Positions 25,005-36,616 of a stretch of 64,000 nt of DNA are shown here, in pieces. The translations under genes were made by a program, and so were the position numbers. The notes beneath the pieces were generated by a model, which saw nothing but the letters and a program-made list of their open reading frames with translations, made no database searches and was not told the DNA's origin. Source of the DNA: Sphingopyxis sp. HIX (GTDB lineage: Bacteria; Pseudomonadota; Alphaproteobacteria; Sphingomonadales; Sphingomonadaceae); assembly GCF_001468285.1 (NCBI RefSeq), contig NZ_LNSB01000007.1, forward strand, positions 1-64,000. Direction: 5' to 3'. Numbering within the stretch: position 1 is the first letter of the stretch; every line of letters starts with the position of its first letter.

Positions 25005-25718
25005 TCAGTGCCCGGCTTCGGCGCTTTCGCTGTTCACGCGCAGCCGATAACCGATGCCGAGCTCGTTGGTGATGATCTGCGGCTGCTGCGGGTCGGTTTC
25101 GAGCTTCTGGCGCAGCGTGCGGATCAGGACGCGCAGATATTCGACATGATGCTCATGCTCGTGCGGCCACACCTCGGCCATGATCTGCTTGTGCGTGATG
25201 ACGCGGCCCGGAAAGCGCGCGAGCTGGGCCAACACGCCATATTCCTTGGGGGTCAGATGCACTTCCCTGCCACCCTTGCTCACGGTGCGCGCGACGAGGT
25301 CGAGCTGGACGTCGCCCACCGTCAGCGCGAGGTTGCCGCCGTCGCGCGTCAGCCGGTTGCGCAGCGCGACGCGCACGCGCGCGAGCAGCTCGTCGGTGTC
25401 GAAGGGTTTGGTCAGATAGTCGTCGGCGCCAAGGTCGAGCGCCGCGACCTTCTCCTCGGTCGCGTCGCGCGCCGAGACGACGATCAGCGTGGTCCCCGAC
25501 TGCTGCTTGAACAGGGGCACGAGTTCGAGCCCGTCGCGGTCGGGCAGCCCAAGGTCGAGCAAGGTGATGTCGGGGCGCTCGTCGCGCAGCTTCTCGGTCG
25601 CCTCGCGCGCATTCTCGGCCTCGACGATCGCATAGTCGGCGCGCTCCAGCGCGGCGCGGATCAGGCGGCGGATATGGAGTTCGTCGTCGACGACGAGCAC
25701 CTTGTGACGCAGCTTCAT
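25005..25718 (-). CDS. kdpE: Response regulator KdpE
   Basis: A 237-residue OmpR-type regulator: receiver with VVDDE, phospho-Asp in LLDLGLPD and LTKPF, then a winged-helix domain (LTPKEYGVLAQLARFPGRVITHKQIMAEVW, VLIRTLRQKLE). Its position overlapping kdpD by 4 nt identifies it as the regulator of the potassium-uptake operon. Last gene of the kdp run. Confidence 0.95.
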   Translation of the reverse strand: MKLRHKVLVVDDELHIRRLIRAALERADYAIVEAENAREATEKLRDERPDITLLDLGLPDRDGLELVPLFKQQSGTTLIVVSARDATEEKVAALDLGADDYLTKPFDTDELLARVRVALRNRLTRDGGNLALTVGDVQLDLVARTVSKGGREVHLTPKEYGVLAQLARFPGRVITHKQIMAEVWPHEHEHHVEYLRVLIRTLRQKLETDPQQPQIITNELGIGYRLRVNSESAEAGH

Positions 25719-28384
25719 GGGACATCCTTGTCGGTCAGATTCGTGATGATCAACGCCTCGGGGATGCGGATCGTGAAGCAGGCGCCGTGCGGTTCCTCAT
25801 TGTTGCTCGCCGCGACCGTCAGCCCCATCGCCTCGGCAAAACCCTTGACGATCGCGAGCCCCAGCCCGGTGCCATGCTTGGCGCGATCGCTGCCTTCGAG
25901 CCGGGTGAAGGTTTCGAAGACGCGCTTCTCGTTGCCCGGCGCGATGCCGGGCCCCTGGTCGATCACCGACAATTCGATCGCATCCGCGGTGCGGCGCGCG
26001 CGGATGGTGATCGGCGTGTCCGGATCGGCATAACGCCCGGCGTTGTCGAGCAGGTTGATCAGGCAATGATGCAGCAGCACCGGGTCGACGCGGACGAGCG
26101 GGATGTTCGGCGAGATATCGACCTTGACGTCATGCCCCGCGAGCGACGCCCGCGTGTCGTGCGCGGCGCTGGCGGCGGCGTCGAACAGGTCGGTCGCCTC
26201 GACCTTCATCGGCAGCGCGCCGGCCTCGACGCGCACCATGTCGAGCAGGTTCGAGACGAAACGGTTGAGCCGCCGCGCCTCGGCCTCGATCGTCTCGGCG
26301 AGAGCGGGCGAGGGATGGCGCTGCATTTCCTGCGCCGCCGATAATATGGTGGTCAGCGGAGTGCGCAGGTCGTGGCTGACCGACGAGAGCAGCGCCGAGC
26401 GCAGCCGGTCGCGCTCGTCGATCTGGCGCGCGCGGAGCGACGCTTCTTCGAGCTCCATGCGGTCGAGCGCGATCGAGGCCTGGTCGAGCAGGCTCATCAG
26501 GAGGGGCACCTGGTCGGAGCGCACCGGCTCGCGCGCGTCGTCGCGGGTCAGCCCGAGCACCCCGAGCACCCCGCGCGTCGTGCGCAGCGGGTGGAAGAGC
26601 CAGTCCGAGGCGGTGAGCGTCGCCGATCCGCGCCCCGCGGGCTGCGCATTGTCCATCGCCCATTGCGCCGCGGCGCGTTCGATCTGTTCGAGCCGGTCCT
26701 CGGGCGGCACCGCGGCGCGCAGCGTCGGCCCGTCGGCCGAGGGCAGCAGAATCACCGTGCGCACGTCGAGCAGGCGCCCGACCTCGGCGCAGATCGCCTG
26801 CATCAGCGCGTCCTGGTCGGGCGCGGCGGTGAGCAGCCGCGAGAAGCTGGCGAGCGCGGCGTTCTGGCGCGCGCTCGACTGGGCGAGATCGGCTTGCGCG
26901 CGCACGCGCGCGGCGAACTGGCTGGTGACGATCGCGACGCCGAGCAGCACGAGGATGCTGATGACATTTTCGGGGTTGTTGACCGTCAGCGTGCCCGTCG
27001 GCGGCAGGAAGAAGAAATTATAGGCGAGGCTCGATGCGAGCCCCGCGAACAGGCCGGCGCGGAGGCCAAAGGTCGCCGCCGCAAACATCACGGGGACGAG
27101 GTAGAGCAGCGAGATATTGCCGAGGTCGATGACCTCGATCAGCAGGCGGCCGAGCGCGGTCATCGCGGCGACCATCGCGAGCGACCAGATATAGTCCGAC
27201 GGCGTGCCCCAGCGCCCGGGGGCGGCGACCGCGCGGCGCCCGGCGGCCTTCGCCTCGGGCTCGCCGGGCAGGACGTGCACCGCGACATCGTCGATCATGC
27301 GTACGAGCTGGTCGACGACCGAGCCGTGGCGCATCTCGAACCACCAGGGGCGCGCTGACTTGCCGATGACGATCTGCGTCGCGCGAGCGTCGCGGGCGAA
27401 CGCCTGCAACCCCTCGACGACGCTCGCCGCCGGCACGGTCGCGGTCGAGGCGCCGAGCCGCGACGCGAGCGCGAGCGTGTCGGCGAGCTGCCTGCGGTCT
27501 TCGTCGGTCAGCGACTGGCTGCGCCGCGTCTCGATATAGACCGCGGTCCACGGTGCGCGCAGCGCATCGGCGAGTCTTTTCCCCGCCCGCACGAGTTCGG
27601 CCGCCACCGGCAGTTCGCTGACCGCTACGACGATGCGCTCGCCCACCGCGAAGCTGCCCGCGAGCGCGTGGCTCCGGACATGGTCGAGCATTTGGGCATC
27701 GACCGCCTGCGCGGCGCGGCGCAGCGCCAGTTCGCGCAGCGCAGTGAGGTTCGATTTCGAGAAAAAATGCGTCAGCGCGCGCGTCGCTTCCTGCGGGATA
27801 TAGACCTTGCCGTCGCGCAGCCGCTCGATCAGTTCGTCGGGCGGGATGTCGACGACCTCGATCTCGGCATTTTCGAGGATCGAGTCGGGCACCGTCTCGC
27901 GTACGCGGACCCGCGTGAACGACGCGACGACGTCGTTGAGGCTCTCGACATGCTGGATGTTGAGCGTCGAATAGACGTCGATGCCGGCATCCAGCAATTC
28001 CTCGACATCCTGATAGCGCTTGGGATGGCGGCTGCCCGGCGCGTTGCTGTGCGCCAGTTCGTCGACGAGCACGAGCTGCGGCCGCCGTTCGAGGATCGCG
28101 TCGATATCCATCTCGCCCAAGCTGTGGCCCTGGTGATCGACCTCGCGCCGCGCGACGATCTCATGCCCCTCGACGAGCGCCCCGGTCTCGCGGCGGCCGT
28201 GGGTTTCGACGACGCCGATCACGACGTCGACCCCGGCCTCGCGCCGGTGGCGGCCGTCGGTCAGCATCTCCCACGTCTTGCCGACGCCGGGCGCGGCGCC
28301 GAGGAAGACTTTCAGACGCCCGCGGCCTTCCTGCGCTGCCTGGCGCAGGAAGGCCTCCGGTGATGGTCGATCCTTGTCGGTCAC
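25715..28384 (-). CDS. kdpD: Sensor histidine kinase KdpD
   Basis: An 889-residue sensor: N-terminal KdpD domain with Walker [10 protein letters not shown] at about 29-37 and [20 protein letters not shown], a universal-stress-like domain ([15 protein letters not shown]), four transmembrane segments at about 400-500, a GAF-like region, then HisKA ([11 protein letters not shown]) and an ATPase domain ([26 protein letters not shown]). Senses low K+ or turgor-related cues and phosphorylates KdpE. Overlaps both kdpC and kdpE by 4 nt. Confidence 0.96.
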   Translation of the reverse strand: MTDKDRPSPEAFLRQAAQEGRGRLKVFLGAAPGVGKTWEMLTDGRHRREAGVDVVIGVVETHGRRETGALVEGHEIVARREVDHQGHSLGEMDIDAILERRPQLVLVDELAHSNAPGSRHPKRYQDVEELLDAGIDVYSTLNIQHVESLNDVVASFTRVRVRETVPDSILENAEIEVVDIPPDELIERLRDGKVYIPQEATRALTHFFSKSNLTALRELALRRAAQAVDAQMLDHVRSHALAGSFAVGERIVVAVSELPVAAELVRAGKRLADALRAPWTAVYIETRRSQSLTDEDRRQLADTLALASRLGASTATVPAASVVEGLQAFARDARATQIVIGKSARPWWFEMRHGSVVDQLVRMIDDVAVHVLPGEPEAKAAGRRAVAAPGRWGTPSDYIWSLAMVAAMTALGRLLIEVIDLGNISLLYLVPVMFAAATFGLRAGLFAGLASSLAYNFFFLPPTGTLTVNNPENVISILVLLGVAIVTSQFAARVRAQADLAQSSARQNAALASFSRLLTAAPDQDALMQAICAEVGRLLDVRTVILLPSADGPTLRAAVPPEDRLEQIERAAAQWAMDNAQPAGRGSATLTASDWLFHPLRTTRGVLGVLGLTRDDAREPVRSDQVPLLMSLLDQASIALDRMELEEASLRARQIDERDRLRSALLSSVSHDLRTPLTTILSAAQEMQRHPSPALAETIEAEARRLNRFVSNLLDMVRVEAGALPMKVEATDLFDAAASAAHDTRASLAGHDVKVDISPNIPLVRVDPVLLHHCLINLLDNAGRYADPDTPITIRARRTADAIELSVIDQGPGIAPGNEKRVFETFTRLEGSDRAKHGTGLGLAIVKGFAEAMGLTVAASNNEEPHGACFTIRIPEALIITNLTDKDVP

Positions 28385-28971
28385 GCGGCGGGTTTAGCGC
28401 CAAAACCATCGAGTCGTCGATTGAGCTCGAACACATTCACGCGCGGCTCGTCGAGGAAGCCGAGCAGCGGCGTTTCGACGCTCTGTTCGACCAGCCCCCG
28501 CACCGCCGCCGGGTCGAGCCCGCGCGCCTTGGCGACGCGGTCGACTTGATAGAAAGCGGCTTCGGGCGTGATGTCGGGGTCGAGCCCCGAACCCGACGCC
28601 GTCACCAGGTCGGCGGGCACCGCCTTGCCGGGTTCGGCCGCCTTCAGCTTTTCGACGTCGCCCTTCACGCGGTCGACGAGAACCTGCGACGTCGGGCCGA
28701 GGTTCGACCCCGAGGAGGCGAGCCCGTCGTAACCGTCGCCAGCCGCCGACGGGCGCGTGTTGAAATAACGCTCCGAGGCGAAGGCCTGCCCGACGACGGT
28801 CGAGCCGACGACCTTGCCGTTCTCGCGCACGAGGCTGCCGTTCGCCTGGGCCGGGAAGAGCGCCTGCCCGACGCCGGTCATGGCGAGCGGATAGGCGATC
28901 CCGAGGAGGAGCGCGAAGAGCAACGTCATGACGAGCGCCGGACGCAGCGAAGAGATGAGATCCTTGTTCAT
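28381..28971 (-). CDS. kdpC: Potassium-transporting ATPase subunit KdpC
   Basis: A 196-residue subunit with one N-terminal transmembrane helix, then the family motifs [33 protein letters not shown] and [15 protein letters not shown]. It stabilises the KdpA-KdpB complex. Starts 11 bp after kdpB ends and overlaps kdpD by 4 nt. Confidence 0.97.
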   Translation of the reverse strand: MNKDLISSLRPALVMTLLFALLLGIAYPLAMTGVGQALFPAQANGSLVRENGKVVGSTVVGQAFASERYFNTRPSAAGDGYDGLASSGSNLGPTSQVLVDRVKGDVEKLKAAEPGKAVPADLVTASGSGLDPDITPEAAFYQVDRVAKARGLDPAAVRGLVEQSVETPLLGFLDEPRVNVFELNRRLDGFGAKPAA

Positions 28972-28982
28972 ATGCGGCCTCC

Positions 28983-31019
<2,037 letters not shown>

Positions 31020-31029
31020 TTGGATATCC

Positions 31030-32733
31030 TTAGAAGAGCTGGCCGTTGATCATCGCGAGATGATCGGCGATCGGACCGAGCGCGAGGCTGGGCAGGAAGG
31101 TCAGGCCGCCGACGATCAGCACGATGCCGATCAGGAGGCCCGTCCACAGCGGCCCGGTGGTAGGGAAGCTGCCCGCGGTCGCCGGCGTATATTTCTTCGC
31201 CGCGAGGCCGCCCGCGATCGCCAGCATCGGGATGATGATGAAGAAACGGCCGAGCCACATCGCGATCCCCAACAAGCCGTTATAGAAGGGCGTGTTGGCG
31301 GTCAGGCCGGCGAAGGCCGATCCGTTGTTCCCGACCGCGCTGGTGAAGGCGTAGAGGATTTCCGAAAATCCGTGCGGCCCCTTGTTGAGCGGCCCGGCCA
31401 GCCCCGCCTCGGTGACCGACGCGATGGCGGTGAAGCCGAGGATGACCAGCGGCAGCACCGCGATCGCGAGCACCGCGAGCTTGACCTCGCGCGCCTCGAT
31501 CTTCTTCCCGACATATTCGGGGGTGCGCCCGACCATCAGCCCGGCCACGAAGATCGCGAGGATCGCGAAGAGCAGGAAGCCATAGATGCCCGCGCCGACG
31601 CCGCCGATCACGACTTCGCCGAGCTGGATGTTGAACAGCGGGATCATGCCGCCGAGCGCGGTGAAGCTGTCGTGCATCGCATTGACCGCGCCGCACGACG
31701 CCGCGGTGGTCACCACCGAGAAGAGCGACGAGGCGGCGATGCCGAAGCGGACCTCCTTGCCCTCCATATTGCCGCCCATGGCGCCGAGATTGTGGAGGAT
31801 GGGGTTGCCCGCGGCTTCCTGCCAATAAGTGATCGTCACGCCGGCAAGGAAGATCGTCACCATCGCGGCGAGGATCGCCCAGCCCTGGCGCGGGTTACCC
31901 ACCGCCTTGCCGAAGGTCCAGGTCAGGCCGAAACCGATCGCGAAGATCGACAGCATCTGGACGAAATTGGTCAGCGCGTTCGGATTTTCGAACGGATGCG
32001 CCGAGTTGACGTTGAAGAAGCCGCCACCGTTGGTGCCGAGCATCTTGATCGCTTCTTGGCTGGCGACCGGGCCCAGCGCTAGCGTCTGCTTCGCGCCTTC
32101 GAGCGTCGTCACGTCGACCGAGGCGGCCAGCGTCTGCGGCACACCATTGGCGATCAGGAAGATCGCATAGACGATGCAGACCGGCAGCAGCAGGTAGAGC
32201 GTCACGCGCGTCATGTCGGCCCAGAAATTGCCGATCGTCTTCATCTCGCGCCGCGCGAAACCGCGGAACAGCGCGAAGGCGAGCGCGATGCCCGTCGCCG
32301 CCGACAGGAAATTGTGGATCGTCAGCCCCAGCATCTGGCTCAAATTCGACATCGTCGATTCGCCGCCATAGCTTTGCCAGTTGGTGTTGGTGGTGAAGCT
32401 GATCGCGGTGTTGAACGCGAGGTCCGCGCTGGTGCCGTCATAGCCCAGCGGGTTGAGCGGCAGCACGCCCTGCAGGCGCAATATCGCATAGGTGAAGAGC
32501 AGCAGCACCGCGTTGAAGATCAGCATATGCACCGCGTAGCGGCGCCAGCCCTGCTCCTCGTTCGGGTCGATGCCCGCGAGGCGATAGAAGCCTGCTTCGA
32601 CCGGCCCGAGGATACGGTGCAGCGGCGTGCGCTGGCCGTCGTAGAGCGCGTAGAGCCAGCGGCCCATCGGCTTGGTGATCGCCAGCAAAAGCCCCACGAA
32701 GACGATGATCAGGAGCCATCCCTGAAAGGTCAT
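31030..32733 (-). CDS. kdpA: Potassium-transporting ATPase channel subunit KdpA
   Basis: A 567-residue membrane protein of the SKT superfamily, with selectivity-filter-like segments including [13 protein letters not shown] near residue 470 and [18 protein letters not shown] near 235. It binds and conducts K+. Ten helices are expected and the length is typical. ATG at 32733 follows GGGAGG. Confidence 0.98.
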   Translation of the reverse strand: MTFQGWLLIIVFVGLLLAITKPMGRWLYALYDGQRTPLHRILGPVEAGFYRLAGIDPNEEQGWRRYAVHMLIFNAVLLLFTYAILRLQGVLPLNPLGYDGTSADLAFNTAISFTTNTNWQSYGGESTMSNLSQMLGLTIHNFLSAATGIALAFALFRGFARREMKTIGNFWADMTRVTLYLLLPVCIVYAIFLIANGVPQTLAASVDVTTLEGAKQTLALGPVASQEAIKMLGTNGGGFFNVNSAHPFENPNALTNFVQMLSIFAIGFGLTWTFGKAVGNPRQGWAILAAMVTIFLAGVTITYWQEAAGNPILHNLGAMGGNMEGKEVRFGIAASSLFSVVTTAASCGAVNAMHDSFTALGGMIPLFNIQLGEVVIGGVGAGIYGFLLFAILAIFVAGLMVGRTPEYVGKKIEAREVKLAVLAIAVLPLVILGFTAIASVTEAGLAGPLNKGPHGFSEILYAFTSAVGNNGSAFAGLTANTPFYNGLLGIAMWLGRFFIIIPMLAIAGGLAAKKYTPATAGSFPTTGPLWTGLLIGIVLIVGGLTFLPSLALGPIADHLAMINGQLF

Positions 32734-32745
32734 GGCGCGCCTCCC

Positions 32746-32835
32746 TTAGAAGCGTTCGGGCCGTGCGAGCACGGCGACGAGATAGAAGAGAAGGCCGAGC
32801 GCGGTGAGGCCCGCGAGCCAGAGGTCGAGAGTCAT
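32746..32835 (-). CDS. kdpF: Kdp complex small subunit KdpF
   Basis: A 29-residue hydrophobic peptide (MTLDLWLAGLTALGLLFYLV, ending LARPERF). The single helix followed by a RPERF terminus is the KdpF signature; KdpF is a lipid-like stabiliser of the KdpABC complex. It begins 12 bp after the small gene at 32848 and ends 12 bp before kdpA. Confidence 0.92.
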   Translation of the reverse strand: MTLDLWLAGLTALGLLFYLVAVLARPERF

Positions 32836-32847
32836 GGTCGATGGTCC

Positions 32848-32931
32848 TTATGCGTCGTCGCACAGCCGCGCGTAGCCGAGGCTCGCGGCGAGGAGGGCGA
32901 GGATGATGCCGACCCAGATGAGATCCTGCAT
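32848..32931 (-). CDS. 27-residue membrane peptide leading the kdp operon
   Basis: The minus strand encodes MQDLIWVGIILALLAASLGY then ARLCDDA, a single hydrophobic helix with a short polar tail. GGAG lies 7 nt before the ATG and the stop is 12 bp before kdpF. I recall similar unnamed mini-genes at this place in other kdp operons, but cannot verify that here. It may be a second small partner of the Kdp complex. Confidence 0.7.
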   Translation of the reverse strand: MQDLIWVGIILALLAASLGYARLCDDA

Positions 32932-33029
32932 GGGTTTGCTCCGGCAGGACGCTGGCCACGGGACGCGGCACGAGTCGTCTGCGGAGGCTCAAATAGGTGC
33001 GGGGCGCATTTGAATTCGAGACAGCGAAA

Positions 33030-33056
33030 ACTATGGGCGCATAGTATTTGCGTATG
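33030..33056 (-). promoter_or_regulatory. Putative KdpE-binding region of the kdp operon
   Basis: ACTATGGGCGCATAGT is a near-perfect inverted repeat, and a further GTATG (33052-33056) gives, on the minus strand, ATACG and CTATG units 11 bp apart. The site lies about 100 bp before the first kdp gene. A TCTCGAAT box follows on the minus strand (33013-33020). Confidence 0.5.
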
Positions 33057-33737
33057 ATTTTGCCGTTTCCGGCCTCGCGGCGCCTCGCCGCGCTCCGCCC
33101 GACATAATGAAAATACAATGGTGGGCGCTTCCGCTCGATCTCGAATCCTCCACCGATCCGGGGCGCTTTTTCGTGCCCGGCTCGGCTGGGATGCGAGCCC
33201 GCACGAATCATCCGCGGCCCGCCAAAAGGGCGGCCGTCTTCGAATGGTGCCTGCGATATGGGGAGACCCCCTGGTGGCAGGGTGAATCGAACCAGTATGT
33301 TATCACTATGATTTCTATAGGTTTATTTAGTCAAGAGACTTTCGCACCCCCACATTTATCCCCACATTTCTGATGCCATAACGATAGTTCGATTAACAAA
33401 AATGGTCCATTTTGGTATAAATCGACGCGACATCCCGATGCTTTTTTACTCCGGTGCTGGCCGATTTTGACTCACGAACTTCGATTGAGTTTGCCCCTAT
33501 CAGCCATGCCAGATCGCTCCCAAGACGCTCTCCCACTCCAGAGGGGAGCCTGGACAGGAGCGTTAGGTCCCTTGCCTTGATTGGATCATCTTGCGGTCAG
33601 CCGCATCGTCGTCGTTCTAATCGGAACCAAGAGAGCCGACATCATTTTCTAACGGCGTGTCGATCGTTGAACTTGGCAGCCGATCTGCGGAGCATCTATA
33701 AGCAACCCGTCGCGATCATACGATCGGCGCCCCGCTT
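33057..33737. other. Gene-poor, AT-rich intergenic stretch
   Basis: No convincing gene in 680 bp. Open frames here lack ribosome-binding sites and have no domain-like sequence. From about 33290 to 33480 the base composition drops sharply toward A+T compared with both sides (e.g. runs such as TAGGTTTATTTAGTC and TTAACAAAAATGG). A tRNA-3'-end-like sequence sits at the left edge of this dip. The stretch may mark a junction left by an integrated element. Confidence 0.5.
33272..33293 (-). other. tRNA 3'-end-like fragment (possible attachment site remnant)
   Basis: On the minus strand GGTTCGATTCACCCTGCCACCA looks like a T-loop plus acceptor end with CCA. It does not fold as a complete tRNA: the preceding bases do not pair with the T-stem and the spacing to CCA is about 3 nt short. 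Such fragments are often left as attachment sites by elements integrated into tRNA genes. It could also be chance. Confidence 0.3.
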
Positions 33738-34106
33738 CTATCTCGAACCTGTAGGCGCTAATTTGGCACCTGCCCTTCGAACGCCCAGAATGATCGCGTC
33801 GACATCACCCCCATGCCGGAAACTGAGTAATGTCAGATAGGCCGAAAGAAACAGCATACCGCCGAGCATCGCGACCAGACCAAGCGCGAATGCGCCCAAC
33901 GTAAAGTCGTTGCGCCAGGCGGTCCATATTCCCGAGAGCAGCAGAAAAGTGAAAAAATCGAAATTGAACTGCCCCGGCCATGACATTGCAGCCATATCGC
34001 CGAAGAATATCGGCAACAGGTTCCATCCGTGCGCGCTGATCGTGACAGCCGTGTAAATAAGGATCGACAGCGTACATGTGATGAGAAACGCCCTGAACCA
34101 GACCAT
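33738..34106 (-). CDS. Small integral membrane protein (about 3 helices)
   Basis: A 122-residue hydrophobic protein with helices around residues 5-25, 45-63 and 68-92, and the polar segments FFGDMAAMSWPGQFNFDFF and ILGVRRAGAKLAPTGSR. The ATG at 34106 is preceded by GGGGAGAG, which fixes the start; frame extension further upstream is unlikely. Function unknown. Lies at the left edge of the stress-gene block. Confidence 0.7.
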   Translation of the reverse strand: MVWFRAFLITCTLSILIYTAVTISAHGWNLLPIFFGDMAAMSWPGQFNFDFFTFLLLSGIWTAWRNDFTLGAFALGLVAMLGGMLFLSAYLTLLSFRHGGDVDAIILGVRRAGAKLAPTGSR

Positions 34107-34231
34107 CACACTCTCCCCACTTGAGCGACGTGCGTGCGAGAGGATCACAGATCGCGCCGCCTGACAACTACCGCCCAGTTCAAATAGCGCTTCAACAAGC
34201 CGAATGGCCATCATCAAAACCAAGGAATTCC

Positions 34232-34259
34232 TTGACTTTTTGAATTGGTGGCCTACAAG
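34232..34259 (+). promoter_or_regulatory. Possible promoter of the cold-shock gene
   Basis: TTGACT and TACAAG are separated by 16 bp, about 130 bp before the cold-shock start codon. Long 5' leaders are usual for csp genes. The -10 is weak, so this is tentative. Confidence 0.3.
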
Positions 34260-34387
34260 CAGCGGGCTAACGTCGCCTGCGACGGAATTCTGATGACCCT
34301 AAGGGGTCTATTTCTTCCCTTCTCACGCTTCCAGCTCTGCCGGTGCTTTTGCCGGCGGGTATCCTGTTTTCGTGAAAGGAAACAATC

Positions 34388-34594
34388 ATGCCGATCGGCA
34401 ACGTCAAATTCTTCAATTCCGACAAGGGCTATGGCTTCATCGCCAACGCCGATGGTTCGGGCGACAGCTTCGTCCACATCTCAGCGGTCGAGCGCGCCGG
34501 AATGGCGAGCCTCAACAAGGATCAGCGCCTCAGCTACGAGCTCGAAACCGGCCGCGACGGCAAGGTTTCGGCCGTGAACCTCGAAGCGGCCTGA
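34388..34594 (+). CDS. Cold-shock domain protein (CspA family)
   Basis: A 68-residue OB-fold RNA-binding protein with RNP1 (KGYGFI) and RNP2 (SFVHIS). Acts as an RNA chaperone. ATG at 34388 follows GAAAGGA. It is followed after 9 bp by an IF-1 gene, so the two OB-fold RNA-binding proteins are probably co-transcribed. Confidence 0.93.
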   Translation: MPIGNVKFFNSDKGYGFIANADGSGDSFVHISAVERAGMASLNKDQRLSYELETGRDGKVSAVNLEAA

Positions 34595-34603
34595 CGCCTC
34601 CGG

Positions 34604-34858
34604 ATGGCCAAGGAAGAGGTCCTCACCTTCGAGGGCATGATCGACGAGATTTTGCCCGACAGGCGATTTCGCGTCGAGCTCGAAAATGGCCACCGGCTTA
34701 TCGCCTACACAGCCGGCCGGACGCGGCGTTTCCGCATCCGGTCTGTTGTCGGCGACGCCGTGCGCGTTGAAATGACGCCCTATGACCTGTCCAAGGGCCG
34801 CATCGTCTATCGCGATCGCGGTCCGGGCAGCCCCGGCGCCGCGAGCAAGCGGCGCTGA
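34604..34858 (+). CDS. infA: Translation initiation factor IF-1 (probable second copy)
   Basis: An 84-residue S1-domain protein: [41 protein letters not shown] and [19 protein letters not shown] follow the IF-1 pattern. The C-terminal extension [12 protein letters not shown] is longer than in the standard 72-residue factor. Pairing with csp suggests a cold- or stress-associated paralogue rather than the housekeeping copy, which is usually linked to a Maf-like gene; this cannot be settled from the window. Confidence 0.88.
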   Translation: MAKEEVLTFEGMIDEILPDRRFRVELENGHRLIAYTAGRTRRFRIRSVVGDAVRVEMTPYDLSKGRIVYRDRGPGSPGAASKRR

Positions 34859-34880
34859 TTCCTAGTTCAAGAAGACCGGC

Positions 34881-35024
34881 ATGTTTCAGAATAGTAGCAT
34901 TTTCCCGAGCCTCTCCGCTCTCCCGCTCGCCGGGAAGCCGGTGCACCGCCTCACGCAAGCGCGCCGCTCTGCCACGCTCGCGCGGCGCGAACTCAGGCGC
35001 CTTGTCGCCGACATGATCGACTGA
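34881..35024 (+). CDS. Hypothetical 47-residue basic protein
   Basis: An ATG-initiated frame at 34881 (MFQNSSIFPSLSALPLAGKP, then an Arg-rich helix RRSATLARRELRRLVADMID) ending TGA at 35024. GAAGA lies 5 nt upstream, and the following gene begins 16 bp after. No family recognised. Confidence 0.4.
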   Translation: MFQNSSIFPSLSALPLAGKPVHRLTQARRSATLARRELRRLVADMID

Positions 35025-35040
35025 TCGAAAGGATAGCAGC

Positions 35041-35253
35041 ATGGCCGCAAACGCAACGAGTGAACATTATCGCGGGCAGGCCGAACGCTGCGAGGCCGAT
35101 GCCGCCGCATCGGACCTGACGGAAGTTCGCGACCGCAACCTTCGCTCGGCGGCCGCATGGCACGCCATGGCGTCGCGGCAGCAGAAGTCCGAAGCGGCGC
35201 GCGCCGAGAAGGACCGTTTGGCGGAGGCAGTGCGAAAGCAGTGTCTTGCATGA
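35041..35253 (+). CDS. Hypothetical 70-residue helical protein
   Basis: A small, Ala/Arg/Glu-rich protein, predicted helical (RGQAERCEADAAASDLTEVRDRN, SAAAWHAMASRQQKSEAARAEKD). ATG at 35041 with GAAAGGA 8 nt upstream. Function unknown; similar short proteins occur in sphingomonad stress-gene clusters. Confidence 0.6.
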   Translation: MAANATSEHYRGQAERCEADAAASDLTEVRDRNLRSAAAWHAMASRQQKSEAARAEKDRLAEAVRKQCLA

Positions 35254-35291
35254 ATGACTTTCGGAAAATTTGACCTGGCAGGGGGACCGTC

Positions 35292-35594
35292 TTGAGCGAA
35301 CCTGCCTTGCCGGGTCCTCCGCAACCGCGGATCACGACACAGGAACAGCGCGAGATCATTCGCGCCGCGCTCGAGACGCTACATCCCCACATATTTGTAA
35401 CGAGGCCCAACCCGCTGCGCGCCCTCACGCTCGCGGACCATATCGAGGAGGTTCTTCTCGAAGCACTTGGCCCCGCAGCGCAGAACAATCTCAGCGCCGT
35501 CCCCTGGCTCCTCGCCGACATGGCGGCAGCGGCGGCCGGAAAGCTCGACGAAGTCGTCCGGCGACGCCTCGAGATGCCAGACCCGGCCCCCTGA
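35292..35594 (+). CDS. Hypothetical 100-residue protein
   Basis: A TTG-initiated frame with AGGGGG 6 nt upstream. Proline-rich N-terminus, then helices around EQREIIRAALETLHPHIF and LADHIEEVLLEALGP. No family recognised; the start codon is uncertain. Confidence 0.5.
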   Translation: MSEPALPGPPQPRITTQEQREIIRAALETLHPHIFVTRPNPLRALTLADHIEEVLLEALGPAAQNNLSAVPWLLADMAAAAAGKLDEVVRRRLEMPDPAP

Positions 35595-35619
35595 TAGGCG
35601 GGACGTCCAATACTTTGTC

Positions 35620-35635
35620 CTCAAACGCGTTTGAG
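35620..35635. promoter_or_regulatory. Perfect 16-bp palindrome, candidate operator
   Basis: CTCAAACGCGTTTGAG is an exact palindrome 24 bp before the start codon of the 61-residue protein. No matching regulator is evident nearby. Confidence 0.5.
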
Positions 35636-35659
35636 ACCTTACCTCTTCAGGAATTCATC

Positions 35660-35845
35660 ATGGATATGAACCAGCTCTTCTACCATCATCAGATCGCCCT
35701 GATGACCGCCAGCCGCACCCGGCCGAACGGCGACGGTGCCTTCGATCTGGCCCGCCACTATGCGACGCGCATCAACCGCTTCCGCCGGAGCCGTGGCCTC
35801 TCCCCGGACTTTACCGGCTACAGCGATCGCTCGCCCGGTTTCTGA
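35660..35845 (+). CDS. Hypothetical 61-residue protein
   Basis: Encodes MDMNQLFYHHQIALMTASRT, then FDLARHYATRINRFRRSRGL. ATG at 35660 with AGGAAT upstream and the palindrome at 35620 before it. The HHQIALM and HYATRI segments look conserved-protein-like, but no function is known. Confidence 0.6.
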   Translation: MDMNQLFYHHQIALMTASRTRPNGDGAFDLARHYATRINRFRRSRGLSPDFTGYSDRSPGF

Positions 35846-35876
35846 TGAATGCCGCCGTTCCAAGCCAGGATAAAAT

Positions 35877-36062
35877 ATGAACCGAAGCCGAAGGGTGCAA
35901 AATATGTTCGAGACCGTGATGACCAGCAACAAGAAAGGTCCCGGCAAGAGAGGGCCCGCACCGCCCGCGACCAAGCTACCGCCGCACCCCGATCCTGCCC
36001 GCCATGTTCCGGACACGACCGACTATAAGAATGGATACACACCCAAACCCACGCTTCAATAA
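35877..36062 (+). CDS. Hypothetical 61-residue proline-rich protein
   Basis: An ATG-initiated frame with AGGAT upstream, rich in Pro/Lys (KKGPGKRGPAPPATKLPPHPDPARH), probably disordered. No family recognised. From its end to the receiver gene (36063-36211) nothing else is seen. Confidence 0.4.
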   Translation: MNRSRRVQNMFETVMTSNKKGPGKRGPAPPATKLPPHPDPARHVPDTTDYKNGYTPKPTLQ

Positions 36063-36211
36063 TATGGTAAGGAAGCGGCACCGAGCGCTATTCGCCTTTC
36101 GACCGACGGCATGCTCGGAGACCTGGGATCATCCTGCCTTCGAACGCCGACGCCAGCCCCATCGGATCGTTTGATCAATTGGCCTCGTGCATCAGCATCC
36201 GTGCTTACGCG

Positions 36212-36616
36212 CTAAGGATGGTGCCGCCGGGCTGCCGACAACAGGCGCTTGATATGCAGGGCTACATTTTCGGGATCATAGGGGCGCCGGAGATGCGGGC
36301 CTTCGTCACATAACTGACCAGCGGCCCTGGCGGCGGAATCCACGCTGCCCGCAAGAACCACTGTCACGTCGGGGTAATTTTCCCTCGCCCACATTCGCAA
36401 CTCGAAAGCATTATATCGTCCGCAGAGCTCGGCGTCGATCAGCAGTGCATCGACCGTCATACTCCCTTCCTCGAGCGCGACGACCACTTCGTCGGACGTT
36501 GCGGCCTCGAAGACCTTGTAGCCGCAGTGCCGAAGATATTCGGCAAGCGCATTTCGGATTAGCACGTCGGCATCCGCGACGATCAGGCACTGAGGTCCCG
36601 GGAACTCGTCTGCCAT
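36212..36616 (-). CDS. Degenerate receiver-domain protein
   Basis: A 134-residue receiver without output domain. The phospho-acceptor Asp is retained in LLIDAEL (about residue 61), but the acidic pair is changed (VADAD) and the conserved Lys before Pro is Arg (LRRPYD), so phosphorylation chemistry is probably impaired. ATG at 36616. Overlaps the upstream receiver gene by 34 bp. Perhaps a phosphate sink, an inhibitor, or a protein-protein adaptor in the stress pathway. Confidence 0.75.
   Translation of the reverse strand: MADEFPGPQCLIVADADVLIRNALAEYLRHCGYKVFEAATSDEVVVALEEGSMTVDALLIDAELCGRYNAFELRMWARENYPDVTVVLAGSVDSAARAAGQLCDEGPHLRRPYDPENVALHIKRLLSAARRHHP

Noticed and set aside
33107-33840. 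Plus-strand frames at 33107-33373 and 33454-33840
   Set aside because: No ribosome-binding site and atypical composition in an AT-rich gap; the second overlaps the better-supported membrane gene on the minus strand.
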